NCBI GenBank assembly: GCA_963969595.1
Contig: OZ018418.1
Span: forward strand, 4,407,001-4,471,000
DNA: 64,000 nt
Source of the DNA: Neckera pumila
Lineage: Eukaryota; Streptophyta; Bryopsida; Hypnales; Neckeraceae
Direction of reading: 5' to 3'
In this document: piece after piece, positions 11,880 through 24,559 of the stretch
How the letters are laid out: each line of letters opens with the position of its first letter
Position numbering within the stretch: position 1 is the stretch's first letter
The notes under the pieces: generated by a model
Told to the model about the DNA's origin: nothing
The model's input: the letters and a program-made list of their open reading frames with translations, nothing else
Database searches by the model: none
Made by a program: the position numbers and the translations under genes

Positions 11880-12560
11880 AAGATCACCAAGGTTTCCATC
11901 TAGGATTTGATGACTCAGAAATTACGGTGTGACATTTTTAGGTGTACTAAATGTATTAAGGATAGATATACTTCAAGTAAAATTGTTTGATGCACTAACT
12001 GTAATCTTAGGCATACTAGATGTATTAAAGGTAGATGTACATTATGTACATTTTACTGATGTATTAATTGAGTTATATATACTAATTGTACTATTTACAG
12101 ATTTATTATTTACAAACTTTAGATGATAATGATTTTTGAATTTCTTTATCACTTAAGGACTGCCCGTGCTTGATATTGTTTGCATCTGCTTATTTCAAGT
12201 GCAAGAGACTTCTAGTGCCCATTTGCATACTGTAGCTTGAATAACAACGAAAACAGTACCGGCCATGATAGTTAGTGTGCATCTAAATCAATAAGTGATG
12301 ATATACAAATCAAAGAGCGACTTGCAAATGAACATCTCTCACTCACACTTGGGACAAGTTCAATAAGAAACTTTGAAGTATGAAAGTGAGTTTAAAAACT
12401 CATGACTATTTATTAATAGACTAAGTACTTGTAGTACGTACAAGTGGTTGGAATGGTACTCATAGTACTTTGTAGTATCTATAGACACTTCAAAGTGTAC
12501 TTTGAGTTTCAAGAAAACAATAGAAATAGTCCTCAGGACCTTCCTAAGTGACCAGTGCAA
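11880..12560. other. Non-coding spacer with TAC/GTAC-rich tracts
   Basis: No credible gene. The segment 11930-12120 repeats phrases such as 'TAGG(T/C)(G/A)TACTA(A/G)ATGTATTAA(A/G)G' twice (11938 and 12007). The segment 12418-12500 has several AGTACTTGTAGTACGTAC-type words. Confidence 0.35.
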
Positions 12561-12565
12561 CATAT

Positions 12566-13720
12566 TTAATCACCATTGAATGCCCACCACTCCCATAAGG
12601 CATCTTCACATATCCGTTGTGTTTCAGTGGACACCTTGTATACAGGGGTTCCCTTTACTCTTTGAGAAGCAAGAACCATGGGGATTTTGCATACCCAAAT
12701 CAAATGAGCCTCAACATGAGCATCAATTGCCCTATCACAAAGCACATAGGTTTCCTCTCCGTGCCCGTACTTCTTGTAATACTTTGCTCGGATAATTGTG
12801 CCTCCAGCTCTAAGTATGCCCCCCCATAGACAAGTCATGGACTCTTGTAACACAAACTTTTTGTCCAGAAACTGGAGAATGTAAAATTCAACCCCATCTT
12901 CCTTATCTTCCTCAACAGGTATCATGAAGTTGTCACCAATGTCCACCAAGTCACTGACCTCTTGCAAAATCCCGTCATACACCCAGTTTGCTTCATTGTC
13001 CATGTCTTCGATTTGTTGTGCTACAGCAGCAGTGCTAAAAGGCTGCAACCTTTGAACCCGCCATTCCTGCACATGTGCTGAGTTCTCACACTCAGTCCAA
13101 TCACCATCTATACATGGGACACAAAAACATGACAATTCACGAGTCCTAAGCAATATAGGATCAGTAATAGAGAAGCCCGAAATAGAATAGAGACTTTTGG
13201 AGCCTGGCAAAGTGTTACATTTGATGCTGACATCAGTATGATCTACATCTTTCTTTCCAATCAATCAAAAAATACGAGAAAGAGGTGGAGTTGTAGCCTG
13301 TGTATACAAGCTAGGTACACGTTCTATATACTTCTGCTCTAGGAAATCTACCACTTCGGCAGCATTCCGTAGGGGCCTCAATGGATTTTTGATCTGCTTG
13401 GTAGGTAGCGCCCTCTTCACCATAGCCCCTGCACCATCCCATTTGCCCTTCCCATGCGCAGATTCAAAGAAATTCCAATTCATCTTACAGCCTCTAGTGA
13501 GCCCAGGGTAGGGTGCAACAAAGTACATGGCTATTGCACACTTAAATTGTGCATTGCAGCCATCGCTATAGACCCAAAGCTCCTCCGAAGTGAATCCAAA
13601 GTCGGTAAGCCAATCCCAATGCAACATCAGGCAATGCTGAATAAATGCGGAATCATGGGCTTTATCATCAGATATGTAGAAGTGTGTCTACTTCAACATC
13701 ATATTCATTACTCTGGGAGA
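12566..13720 (-). pseudogene. C-terminal half of a DDE-type transposase (HGKG/DGxGA family)
   Basis: On the minus strand one frame begins near 13710 with HFYISDDKAHDSAFIQHC, then LWVYSDGCNAQFKCA, then the signature NFFESAHGKGKWDGAGA and MVKRALP (13430-13390). SDG plus HGKGxxDGxGAxxKRA is the hallmark of a family of plant and animal DDE transposase-like proteins. The C-terminal part (13130-12566) has DWTECENS, then a globular region with VDIGDNFMIP, YKKYGHGEETYVLCD and a Trp-rich end EDALWEWWAFNGD. Stops interrupt it at about 13690 (TAG) and 13265 (TGA). The N-terminal half, with the first catalytic Asp, is missing; that is the part preserved at 35.6-38.7 kb in another copy. Confidence 0.7.
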
Positions 13721-13914
13721 TAGGGGACCTTCCAAAATAACAATGTCCTATTTTGTGCCTCAAAAATTGAACTTGAGTGGAAATAAATATAAGTTTAGAG
13801 GAACTGAATTCTTTAGTTTATACTTGCAATTTCCATTAAAATAAGAGTCTTAGGCAATTTGTGTGTGCCGGGCTAATCAAAGTGGCAATAGTCATTTCCA
13901 TATAAATACGTTGT

Positions 13915-14060
13915 ATGGTTGTCTTTGGACACCAAGTCATGAGCTGAACAGTTGGTTGTAAGAGGCTATTTATCTCATCCACGTGGTCCGAGTTTGATTC
14001 CCATTGAAATCGTATGAGCGGCTATGAGATACACATGACTTGGTGTTGCTGAGTGAACTT
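13915..14060 (+). mobile_element. tRNA-derived SINE-like fragment inside a short inverted repeat
   Basis: The stretch 13939-14002 aligns by eye with a tRNA promoter region: an A-box-like GAGCTGAACAGTTGGTT followed by AAGAGGC, then a B-box-like GGTCCGAGTTTGATTCCC (canonical GGTTCGATTCC with C-to-T changes). It is bracketed by inverted repeats ACACCAAGTCATG (13930) and CATGACTTGGTGT (14034). The 3' side after the B box does not form an acceptor stem, so this is not a tRNA gene; a decayed SINE head is the better reading. Confidence 0.45.
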
Positions 14061-14488
14061 TACAGGCAGGAAAGTTAAATAACCAATCGGCCCGCTATCC
14101 GAAATCGTGACAAGTGGTCTTAGCCACTAACAAATTTTTATAATTTGTATTGTATTTTTAAAAGACATAATTTAGATACATAATCTAATAATGAAATGAT
14201 GCCAACATACACAATAACACATGTATCATTGAATGAAAAATTTATTAAATAATATAAAAAAGTGCACTTGCTATGCAAATGATTACACACAAAATATAGA
14301 AATACTCCCAAAAAAACTCTATAAAATCCAATCACCTTACTCCAATCCACACCACCTACTCTACAACATACGATATAAAATCACATAAAACCGCCTCTAC
14401 TTATGCCAAAACATACGGACCATGGAATACTAACTACCAAACTTAGCTTGAAATACTACAAAGTATCTCTAAAAAATGCGGTGCATAC
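14061..14488. other. Downstream flank of the DUF7869 element, nothing recognised
   Basis: AT-rich DNA without a credible coding frame. It presumably contains the 3' untranslated part of the minus-strand transposase gene. No terminal inverted repeat is visible. Confidence 0.3.
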
Positions 14489-17313
14489 TTAATCGGAATC
14501 ATACAAACACAAACTCCCGTTGATGACATCAACTTGAGCTGCAGGGATTCAAAGGACACATTCCATTGTGTCTTTCTTAACCTTAGACCTCCATGCGTTG
14601 TTGAAAGCATTTGTGTCTTGCCAAATAGGTTCCTGGGCCTCGTCCACTTTTCAACGCAATCCTTTAACAGAGTCCCAACCACTGTAAAATTCTTGAACAT
14701 TCATCCCTCGTGTCGTTGTCTTAAAGTATTGAATCAAGATACAATTCGGATGCTCCAGGTTTGTGAAAGGGGCAGATAAAGCTCTGGCAATCCATACGGG
14801 TTTTGTATCATCATCAGCAGGTCGAAGGGCGACGAAAAAATCTTTCTCAACATCACGACCCATTTGAAAAGATGGCAAGGGACGATTACAACGTTGTCCC
14901 ACAAAGACATCATCCTCAGCAAATTCCTCACGAGCCTCGCCATTGTCATCAAACTTGTCCTCCTCGATTGCTTCCAGTCGGTTAGAAAGCCAAAAGCCCT
15001 CTTTCAACAATTCAAATGGTACAATAGGCTCCAACAAACATGCTTTTACTGCCCGCCAATAGAACACCAAATGCTCGAAGCATCTCCTATACTCTCTACT
15101 CCCGTCTTCATTGCATAATGCCTCCCAATACTTGATGAACCTAGAAATCCCCTTGGAAATTTCATCCATACCCCTCATTGGAAGGTGGGCGACAGGCACG
15201 GGCTTTCCACAAGGCCATAGACTCCGCCTTTTTGAGTCTTCTTTCCACAATTTGATCCCCCCTTCTTCTGGGAGCCAATCACTATCCGTGCAGTACCTCT
15301 TGTACTTCATGATTGGAACACCCTCCGAGTTCAAATAGAACTTGTACTGCTATGCTTTGGTGTGGCCAACAAGTGCTTCATCTCCTTCCAAAAGAAAGCC
15401 TTCTATAAAGGCTTTGAAATCCGGTACCTCCTCGATTAAGTGAGGAATGGTAGGCACAAAATCCACATCCATGAAGGACTTCATGAGGGCTGGGATGGTG
15501 GGGAAGCTTTCTTTCTTCAACTACATGCTCCATTTGCCAAACAAAGCATCGATGTCGTCGTGCGTATGACCGACCAACATGAAACTTACATACACTTCTT
15601 GGAATATCTTCTTTGCAATGAGGAGACACCAAAATGCAAACACATATCGATTTTTTTTGTCTCCTGTAGCGTTATTCATTTGAACTTTGAGAACCGGAGG
15701 AAGGGGAGTCGCTCCAATCGGGACTTCTGGCAGTGGCCAGAGTGATGAGTTGCACATTTCAGTTCCTTTCAGTACCGCTTCAAATAGAGGACCCAACAAA
15801 CAACTCCCTGGAGGAGTACTTTGGGGGGAGTTCAAGGTCTTGTAAGAGCTTAGCTAGTGAACCCACTATGTAGTTGGAGTTGTGTAGGAAGATATCTAGA
15901 CCATAATGTGCATAACGCACGTCGCCATGCTCGTGAGCAATCATTCCAATGACCGAGACCGGCAACTTTGTGAGTCCGTCAAATTGCTTGCTCTTGTGGG
16001 AGAACACAAGAGACGCCGTTTTGGCATGATCGATTTTTTAATGCATGATCGTCAAGCATTCGTGAGGGTATGTTGTTGACCTATACCGATTTGCATAATA
16101 ATTATCTCGATGAGCTCGAGCACATGTATTATGCTTGTCTAGCAGATGGTCCCACTTCCGTCGCAATCCAATGGGGGCGGTCCTTCTCTGTGCTTGAAAT
16201 CTAACACAATCCACGCAATGAGCAAAGTTATCTCCGGGCTTCTTCATGGAGTACTCAGGAAAATTCAATTTCCTAATTTTGCCAATGCTTGAGGTGGAGA
16301 CGTCCTTCAGTCCAAACACAGCATTTGCTGTGTTGACGTCAGGGAGTACATTCTTCCAAGTAAAAGTGTCTGGCAGAACCTTGGACACAATCTTCTCTCC
16401 AGAAGGAAGAGTGTGCATACAATGCGGCATGTGGTCAGCCAACTTCTCAAGCAAACACTTCAATGTTGCAGCGGCCTGCAACGAATGCTTTCAAGATTTT
16501 TGCATGCCCAAATTTTCATGTGATTGAGCTTGATCACCTCTAGCAGTATATCCCTAAAAATGATGGAAGGTCGTTTCCAAGACACCTGCAATATGCCGCC
16601 ATGCCGCCATACAGACCTTGATCCCTTCAAGAGTGCCCACTCTCTTACCCTGACTATCTCGGTGGACCTGCCGATACATTTCCAACTTCATGTGATAACG
16701 GAATTTGAAGGTCGTCTTGTGGTACATACGCTCACGGAAGGCACAAATCTTCTCTCGAGGAAAAGGTTGGACACAATTGCTCAAACAACACGGAATTGAC
16801 AGATTTCTGAGTGAGAAGATTGTTGGCTTTCACACAAATTTGACGAGGTGGAGCATTCCTGACGACGCTCATATATGGTCTGGCAGTTGACGATGACGGC
16901 TACGACAATCTAGCCTGGCGACAATTGTACTCGTTGCAAACCTCGTGATTGCTCAAACATGCCCCATTCAGAAAGACACGAGTAATTGGCCATGCATGAA
17001 GTGAGTACTTCCAGTCTTCAGGAACATCCTTGACTTGTAGCGTCTTTGAAATCTGAACTGTGATAAGTGAGTCTCCTATAGGACCATTGCTACCAACAAC
17101 GTGATCAGAATTCACGCTATGACAGATTCCCTCAGCCACAGGCTGACCATTGGCATTGTGCGAGAGAATAATCTTTGTGCTCCAAAGTCGACGCAGGACA
17201 CCATCACAGTCAGGTACGACAATGTCTTTGAGTTGCGTATTCTCCACCTCACTTTCATCCAATGAATACTCCATGATAGGCCGCCGGAAAGCATCCATAA
17301 TCCCTACGCACAA
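14489..17313 (-). pseudogene. DUF7869-type transposase gene, near full length but broken
   Basis: Minus-strand coding runs in three frames. 17313-16900 gives an N-terminal part (MCVGIMDAFRRPIM) resembling nothing I know. 16784-15790 gives KRVGTLEGIKVCMAAWRHI, then ADHMPHCMHTLPSG, CARAHRDNYYANRY and a segment ending LAKLLQDLELPP. 15790-14489 holds the DUF7869 core: LPPVLKVQMNNATGDKKNRY and FMLVGHTHDDIDALF, then a C-terminal region ending near 14489 with YSGWDSVKGLR-stop-KVDEAQEPIW and IPAAQVDVINGSLC. Family members have Asp-Asn where this copy has Asn-Asn, so a likely catalytic Asp is lost. Stops lie at 16554, 16497, 16038, 15521, 14651 and 14549, with at least two frame changes that may be introns or indels. 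The role would be cut-and-paste or related DNA transposition; this copy cannot work. Confidence 0.75.
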
Positions 17314-17376
17314 AAAAGGTGATGTTCAGTGAAGGAATATGATTCACAATGCAGGCCCCAGGAGCTGTCAACACAA

Positions 17377-18008
17377 TCAACTTGAGGCGAGTTAAGCCAC
17401 TACCTAAATCTAAGCTACTACAACATTTCTTAATCACCAAGTACAAGAGTACGAGTCCTCAATATATTGGACATAGCAGAGAAAAATGTCTAGAGGCAGA
17501 TCACGTCCAACAGAGCTCATTTAACTCGAATCAAGTTGAAGCCATCTGCGGCAGAATATAGGACATACTATAAAATATCCTCACTCCTGAATCACCCGCA
17601 AACATCAAACCAATTGGACAGGAGACAGAATTAGTAACAAATAGACTGAATCTGGTTTCTCGAACGTGACATCCATCACTAAAGAACTTGTTGACATGAT
17701 CCAATATGTCAACCAATCCCAGAACACAAGCTAGCACAAGTCCTGTAAATTCTAAAGGTATTTAACTTGGCCCAAGTTAACCCCAACGACAATTAATATG
17801 CATCCAAAGAACTGTCACACCATGACTATTTAACTTGTGTCGTGTTAACTCTGGTGAGACATGGACCGTATCTAGATAGTTGTTATTCCGTGATGATTTA
17901 ACTCGGGTCGTGTTGAATCAGTATACTCCATTTAATTTGGTTTGAGTTGAAGCTCGTGTTACGATGTGGATATTGCTAGGCTCATTAGTTAACTCAAATC
18001 AAGTTAAA
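17377..18008. repeat. Cluster A of about seven TTTAACTCG palindromes
   Basis: Imperfect 21-bp palindromes of the form TTTAACTCG-NNN-CGAGTTAAA (C-to-T variants frequent) lie near 17377, 17520, 17761, 17829, 17897, 17931 and 17988. They sit just upstream of the minus-strand transposase gene whose N-terminus is at 17313. Spacing is irregular (34 to 240 bp). They could be protein-binding sites of a transposase or form short RNA hairpins if transcribed. No coding frame is supported between them. Confidence 0.7.
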
Positions 18009-19014
18009 TGTCCATCTTGCATTTCACGGGGCGTCATATTTTATAGTTGATCAGATTCAATCCCGGGAATTCCGGCAACAATGTCGAACTGTCTCACTTG
18101 CTCAGGATACCGTAAACAATCTAATTGCCTGTAGACTTTGGTGCAAGGTTGATCACAAATAACAATAGAAAATCCGAACCAATCTGAAACATCACAAACA
18201 TCAAACGCAATGCGAAAAAAAACATAAAATTTCTACAACCCAACAACATGATAACTTCATTATTTGTGACATCAAATACTGCAAATGCATAGAAGAGATT
18301 GGAAGAAGGAACCATTTCAACATGGGCACAAAGAATGCACTGTGCAGAATTAAATGTGTAATGCAAGACAGGGACACTTCCGATTGAGAATACAAGAAAA
18401 ACTACTGCATACCTAGAATCTCGTGAACCAAAGCAACGAACAAAACAGACCCTGAATTTGTGAAGTGACACTGCAACAATAGCTTTTACAAAGTCAAAAT
18501 GTAGATGAGCTAGAGCCCAAGAAACCAAATGGAAAGAGCTCTGAAAGCACGGAAATGAGACATATTGCAAGAAGTAAAGGAAGTTTGTGAATGTGGGCGG
18601 CGACAATGAGAAAGAGAAGATGGAACCTCATCGCCGGCAGAGAAGCAAATTGATGGACAACTGCAGGACGGTGAGAGTGAGACCAATACGCAGGAAGGTA
18701 AGCAAGGGAATGTACGCAGGATTTTCAAATAGTCGTATTTAAGGCCAAATAAAAATAGGTAGGCACTTTTCACTACCGTTGGCAGTTGTAAGCATTTAGT
18801 GCTGACAACGTAGAATCTTCCAATTTCAATTTTGGTTGAATAATTATGTCATTCTTTACAACTTTTCAACCGCACTAAGAAGATCCCATTTCCCAAAAAT
18901 ATTGTTAGTAAAAGTAAAATCCATTGGCGGCCACAGAAAAAGTAATGGAAGGAATCCGAGTGCTGTACGACTATATATAGTCAAGTCAGGTTTCTGAGGT
19001 ACAGCAAAAAGGTT
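18009..19014. other. Gene-poor spacer
   Basis: Several hydrophobic open frames up to 161 codons exist on the minus strand (18121-18606), but their composition looks like translated non-coding DNA and I find no motif. Nothing else is supported. Confidence 0.3.
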
Positions 19015-19105
19015 CAGGGTTTGGTTAGGGTATAGGGTTCAGTATTAGGGTAGGGTTCAGTATTAGGGTAGGTCTCAGGGTTGGGGTCTTTAGGGTAAGG
19101 CATGA
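19015..19105 (+). repeat. Degenerate telomere-type repeat, interstitial
   Basis: The stretch contains many TAGGG words. 'GGTTCAGTATTAGGGTA' is present twice in tandem (19038 and 19056), followed by TTTAGGGTAAGG. The plant telomere unit is TTTAGGG. The tract is short and mutated, so it is an interstitial remnant or chance derivative, not a chromosome end. Confidence 0.4.
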
Positions 19106-19129
19106 AAGCTCTTGGGAAACAAAAATTGT

Positions 19130-19860
19130 TGACCAGTCATTGAACCCCTTCAAGTTCTATGAATATGTTTTCACCGAAATACTGAACACATGTCATTTTT
19201 AGTACAAATATCCAATTCTTGGGGATTTTTTTTTTCTCACATATACCAAAAAGTTTTCTACTATAGTGAACTGAAACATGTGGTAAAATTTTCAGAATTT
19301 TCCACCGCGAGGAGTCGTGGACTGCAAGTTCCAACATTGAAATTCAATGAAAGCATTTTTTTGGCCCTCTAGAAAACAAGGGTGCTACACTTCAGATGTC
19401 CACTTTCCTATGAAAGAATGTCCAAAATCATGGTGCTTCTCTTGAATTTTTTTTCCTCGACAAGTTTAGTACATGCTTAAAATTTTTTGGCTTCATCCGG
19501 AATTGAGCAGCGCAATGGAAAAAATAGCAACTCGACTGTACTACATAGATTGCTACTCATTTGTGCAAAAAAGGTTCATGTAATTAATCCTTAAAGTTCC
19601 ATGACTATATTCTCACCAAAAACGCTCAAAAACTGTCATTTTGAGTACAAGTATTCAATTTTGGAACTGCAAAAAACAGGGCAGCAGCACTCCACAAATA
19701 TGAAATCAAAATTAAAAAAAATAATAATATGTGAAAAATAAAAAATTCCTGCATTTTTTCGGGGGATAAAACTCCTGCGTTTTTACCCTGCGGGTTCCAG
19801 TTAGAGCTTGGGGTTCGTAAGCAAAAACTCAAAAATTGCTGTTTCGGTAACTCTGAGTCT
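19130..19860. repeat. Internally duplicated dispersed repeat
   Basis: A block 'CATGACTATATTCTCACC' followed by 'AAACGCTCAAAAACTGTCATTTTGAGTACAAGTATTCAATTTT'-type sequence at 19597-19660 recurs in diverged form at 19155-19215, and in inverted orientation at 25700-25785 (GTACTAAAAATGACACTTTT, GAGCGTTCTTGGTGAAAACA). It thus belongs to a repeat family that also takes part in the 24.5-25.8 kb fold-back region. Confidence 0.45.
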
Positions 19861-22800
19861 CACAAGCCATGGCCTTCAAGATTTTCCACCTGATGATTGA
19901 CTTCGAAGAATGACCCATTCTTCAACCTTGTCGTAATTCTCTAATACAAATTGTGTTGGCAAAGCTTGTACAAAACAAAATGAGCCCCACGCAAGTACTT
20001 TATAAGACCATTTAATTAGGTTATAAGGAAACAAGATTTAAGATTAATGAAATTTGATAGAAATAGTGCAGTAGGTCAATAGTGTACCAATTCAACATAT
20101 TTTTTGCCGGTCTCTCCTTTCTGTCTTCTTGTCTTTAGGAATGACTTCACAGAATAGATGCTTCCTGAACATTGAATTTGTACAAGAGCATCATTCATGT
20201 TGGTGACCTCTTATTTCATGGAAGGCCACATAATTGGCTTCATTTTTTGCCTCACGATGGAGATGCTTGTGCTTGTGGGTGATTCACCGAACTTACTGCA
20301 GCTTACAAGCTGGGATAAACCTGCCCGACACAACTTAGCCATTTTGAATGTTGCAAGAATCCCAAGAGCCGTACTAGACAATCATTGTTTCCCCTTTCTT
20401 ATTAATCTTTTCTCTATTGAAAGTTAGGATGTCAAAGTAGGACTAAACAACTTTTAGAAATGTTTATTGACATTCATGTGCCAAAGCAAGAATGATCACT
20501 TAACTATTGATGCTTGCATCTTGGAACACTCTAGGTTAGAGCTACACAAAGAAGTAGGAAAAAAACGCACAATACATATGCATTGACCTTGTCCAGACAA
20601 CATTCAATTAAGGATTTGATCATAGTTTATAAATGCAATACTCATGGTTCAAGGGTCGTGTAAGTTAATGCTTGGAACCCTACTTCTTGAAACTAAAGCT
20701 CACCAGAAACATTCTTAGTTCTTCAATTGTTCTACCGTCCTCACTATTAATCTCTTTGTGATTTATATGAATCCACAATCATTAAGCTTAATTAGTTTCT
20801 CCCCAAAATTAATCGTCTTTTAACTAAGTAAAGAATATTCAAGGATTGTTGTGTAGGTTGAAATTAACCGTACATTGCGAAGATGGTGGGTGCTAAACAA
20901 TGGCTTACGTAAAAATAAAAACAAACAAAAATCAAATTAGGCACACGTAACTGAGTTTGCACTGCGTCTCCACTGATGAGCTTGCTGCTGCTGCACCTTG
21001 GAAGACTGATAGTACAGGCTTCCCAGTTTTAGTGACCGTCCAGGCACTTCACGCCTCGGAAGGTACCAATTTCCTTCTCAGTTCTGCTAAACAAAAGTAT
21101 CAATTGTAGATATTCTTGGCTAAAAATCCTTGCTTGCAATCACTTGAATGATTTAAAAAAGTTAGGGGAAACAACAATTGTTTTCTATACATGGCTCTTA
21201 GAATTTTGAACAAGGGTGAAGAATGGATCATTGAATGTCGCATTGTCACACTTGAAATCAATCAACATACGTATGGACAACTACACTCACAAATAAGAAA
21301 GCCACAAGCTAAGCCTTCCACCAGAGCTAACTTTTCTCCACAAAGGAGCGCGGTGCTATATAAGACTTTGCACATCCACAAGTGGAATAATTTGAATGTC
21401 CACAGTGGAATTGACGTCAAGTTTCAGAGCAAAAGCTTCTTTGTAATGCAAAATATTATTGTGTAGTGCAAAGGTTGAAATCATTCACAAGTACTGCCAT
21501 ATAAGTTGCTGAATTTACATATGTTCCCCAAAATTGGCTCATCGGAAATCAACCAACATGCATGCAGCAATGCTTACAAGTGGGAAGTTGTCAATCAAAG
21601 GTCTGCTGGGTCAATTCCTAAACCTATTGACAAATTCACTGAATTCAGACAAACATGAGAATTATCCTCAACACTCCAATTACGTATTTAACATAATTAT
21701 CCGATCTACAGCGAATGAATATCCCACGATCTAAATTGAAATGACACTTGAAGTCAATGTCATAAATTTTATGTACAAGTCATGAAGACTCTTCAAAAAT
21801 AATGAAAAGCCATGGGTGTTAAAAAACAAATTGCTCTATATCTTGACTTGTAGAAGACCTAATTTTATAAAAGAAAACCTAAAATTTGAATTTAAAAATT
21901 AGAAATCTCACATATCTATAGTCCTTTCTTACCTATTTTTATTGGGTTCGGAAGACAGAAGTAATTAAAATTATTCATATGTGATAAGTTTATGAAGATG
22001 ATGAGGCACAAGACAATCAACAAAGTTTTGTTTTTCATGCATGGCAAAGACCCCTGATTGTAGAAGTAACTGTAATACATCCCATGTAATAAGAAAAATT
22101 CAATCATCAGATACTATGCATTCTTTAACTTTTGAAAGTAATATAGAACAAAATGATCTTAAAAAATTGAATGCTCTCTCTGTTTAAAAAGAAAACCAAT
22201 GTTTCTTTTGTAAAATACAAACAAAACACCAATTTTATTTTGAGACAAAGGGAGTGATTGCTACTATTTTGTGTTAAGCACACTTACTTATACTACATGT
22301 GAATGATTTCAAAATGCACGTAAGTGTATAGTAAGAACACTACGGTCCAACAAGTTGTAAATGATTGATATTTCTGAAATCTATGATCACAATATGAAAC
22401 TCATTCCATTCTCACAAGCTCTAACTTCAACTATGTTCAAATCTCTTCTTCAACCTTCTACTTTAACCCCTGAAGGATCCAGGCCTTTTTTTTGCCTGCC
22501 CTTTTTCTGTCAAAACTGCCATTTCTATAGGAAAAAGAAAAAAAACTTGAAAAAACTTAAAAAAAATTTGAAATTTTCACATGTAGCCGTAGAATGTTAC
22601 ACCTAACTAGTATAGGAGTGTGTACAAAAACTTTCAAAATTTTTGACTGCAAAAATTGCAAGATATCTGGATTTAAAGTGAGAAAAACAAGTTTTTGAGC
22701 ACATTGCAGGACTATATTTTTTGACTTTGATAAGTTTTAACTTTAAATTTTTGCACTACAAAGTTTCGAGCTTCAAAATCTTTTTAGTAGAGAATTCAGT

Positions 22801-23220
22801 TTAGAATCTAGCAGAAATAAAATTTTTAAAAAGCTTCATTATTTATGAGTGTTACTTTAACATTTCCACATATAAAAGACCATGTATATGTATTAATATA
22901 TTGGATATGTTCTACAAATAAAAATATTCTATAGTTTATCATATGGATTACTACCTGGTCGCTTTAAAATACAGAAATTATTATCTAATTAAGCAAACAG
23001 ATTCAATAAAAATAATCATGTAACTTATTCAATTCGTATTTCTGTATATAATAATTTCGGAATTGAGTACTGTAATCTTTAAACAAGTTTTAGGGTTTAG
23101 GATTTTGTTTCATTAAACCTTTAAATTCAAACTCTATGGCTTCTGATATTGGTTGTCATTAAAGTACAGGGTCCAATTTTATAATAGGATCCCTTTTGTA
23201 ATTGCTAGAGAGGTAAGTAG
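19861..23220. other. AT-rich gene-poor stretch
   Basis: I find no credible gene in this 3.4 kb. A moderately GC-rich patch at 20960-21070 (CTGCTGCTGCACC, CGTCCAGGCACTTCACGCCTCGG) could be an old exon but gives no recognisable product. The patch at 22480-22700 is rich in A and T homopolymers and shares loosely similar phrases with the repeat at 56.1-56.3 kb. Confidence 0.3.
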
Positions 23221-23335
23221 TCTTCTAAAGAATCTTTAGTAGATCACTGTATGTATATTCTATACCCTTCGTTGCATAGGGGTATAGAGTATACATATAG
23301 TGATCCACTCCAGATTTTGGAGTCTATTTATATAG
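23221..23335. repeat. Inverted repeat with about 50-bp arms
   Basis: The left arm (AGATCACTGTATGTATATTC, then TATACCC) and right arm (GGGTATAGAGTATACATATA, then GTGATCC) are near-complementary; the similarity continues outwards more weakly to about 50 bases per side. The loop is about 12 bases. This looks like a small fold-back or MITE relic. Confidence 0.55.
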
Positions 23336-24555
23336 TACTTGATAAGCATTTGTGTAGACAGTGTTTAAAAAAAAAAATCCAAATGGTTCATGCTCTTCAA
23401 TGCATGGCATTTTAAAAAAGGAATGAAAGTGCCCAAAATTAAATGCAATTGTGGTTTTCATAAACATTTTCCATGGAATGAATTTTTAACATGTATTTCT
23501 TGGTCTACCATTGTTTGTCATTACAATCAATGTCTTTAATGATGCCAGCTTCGTAGCAAGCTGGTTTATCAATGCTATTGTTTCACCACGTCTAAACCTT
23601 TTTAGGAAATTCAAATTCTGTCCAAAAATTCTAATTTTAATCCAATTGTTATTAGTATTTAGAAACATTCTTAGCATATTCAAATTGTGTCCACAAATTA
23701 TAAAGTGAAGTCCAACCTGCTAGAAGTTTTGGTCACAACTTTTTATAAATTATTGGAACACAAATTGATATATTGTTGGAAGCACAAAATAAGTTTCTTC
23801 AATTATATGATACATGGTATTTCAATTTAATTATTCAAAAAATAAGTTTATAGCTTTTCTTTCCATATGATTAATTGTAGATTTGCACAATTATATTTCT
23901 TTTTGCTTTATAGTTGTGGTCAATAGTCTTCATAATTGCTGACCTTGAACTCAAACACTTCAGAGATGGCACAAAGTCCCTATTCAACTTACCATACAAT
24001 TATTGCAGCTGTCTTTTAGTTGTTAGAAAGACCCTAAACCCTAAAACCTTTTTTCTAGTTTCATTTTATACTTTCATTTCCTTACATTGACTTTCAAATT
24101 TTAGAAATTCGTATATATATGAAGTGTAAGAAAAGAAATTATAATATTGTCTTCAAAAATGGCACAATTTTAATTTTAGCATATAATTAAATTACAGGTT
24201 TTTTTGAAGGAAAATTGGTAGAACTTTTTTAAACGGTATATAAAAATCCCTATATGAACTCTTCAGATTTGTTCCACAAAACGAGATGCTCTATAATTAT
24301 GGGACTTCTTTCACATAAAAGATTAAATGTCTTAAGCTTATAATTAAGGATGGGCTACTCTCCATGAAAATCATCCAGTGTGCATACACTACTTAAAGAT
24401 AACTAAAAGTACTCGATTGAGGTCAAACTACTATTCGAGACCTACATTTAGTGCAGTATTTTTCAAAATTGAGCAATTGCACAAATGTTCTAGAATGCTG
24501 CAAAGATTATTTGTCTAAATTGGCAAGTTCTAAACGTGAATTTCCAAACGTCTTT
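23336..24555. other. AT-rich gene-poor stretch
   Basis: No credible gene or clear repeat structure. A short CCCTAAACCCTAAAACC word (near 24030) is the reverse of plant telomere-type sequence and too short to interpret. Confidence 0.3.
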
Positions 24556-24559
24556 GGTA

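Noticed and set aside
13915..14060. Intact tRNA gene
   Set aside because: A- and B-box-like blocks are present but no acceptor stem closes the structure after the T-arm region, and the B box is mutated.
14443..14700. 85-codon minus-strand frame as a separate gene
   Set aside because: It is an alternative frame over the C-terminal part of the DUF7869 transposase, whose true frame gives the family motifs through 14489.
18121..18606. 161-codon hydrophobic minus-strand frame as a membrane protein gene
   Set aside because: Composition is what AT-rich DNA gives on this strand, there is no recognisable motif and no supporting splice or paralogue evidence.
19015..19105. True telomere or telomere-adjacent sequence
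   Set aside because: Too short and too degenerate, with ordinary repeats on both sides; only an interstitial remnant can be claimed.
20960..21090. Hammerhead ribozyme suggested by CACTGATGAGC
   Set aside because: The required GAAA box and stem III with a cleavage site do not follow at the right distance. The CTGATGA at 19889 fails likewise.
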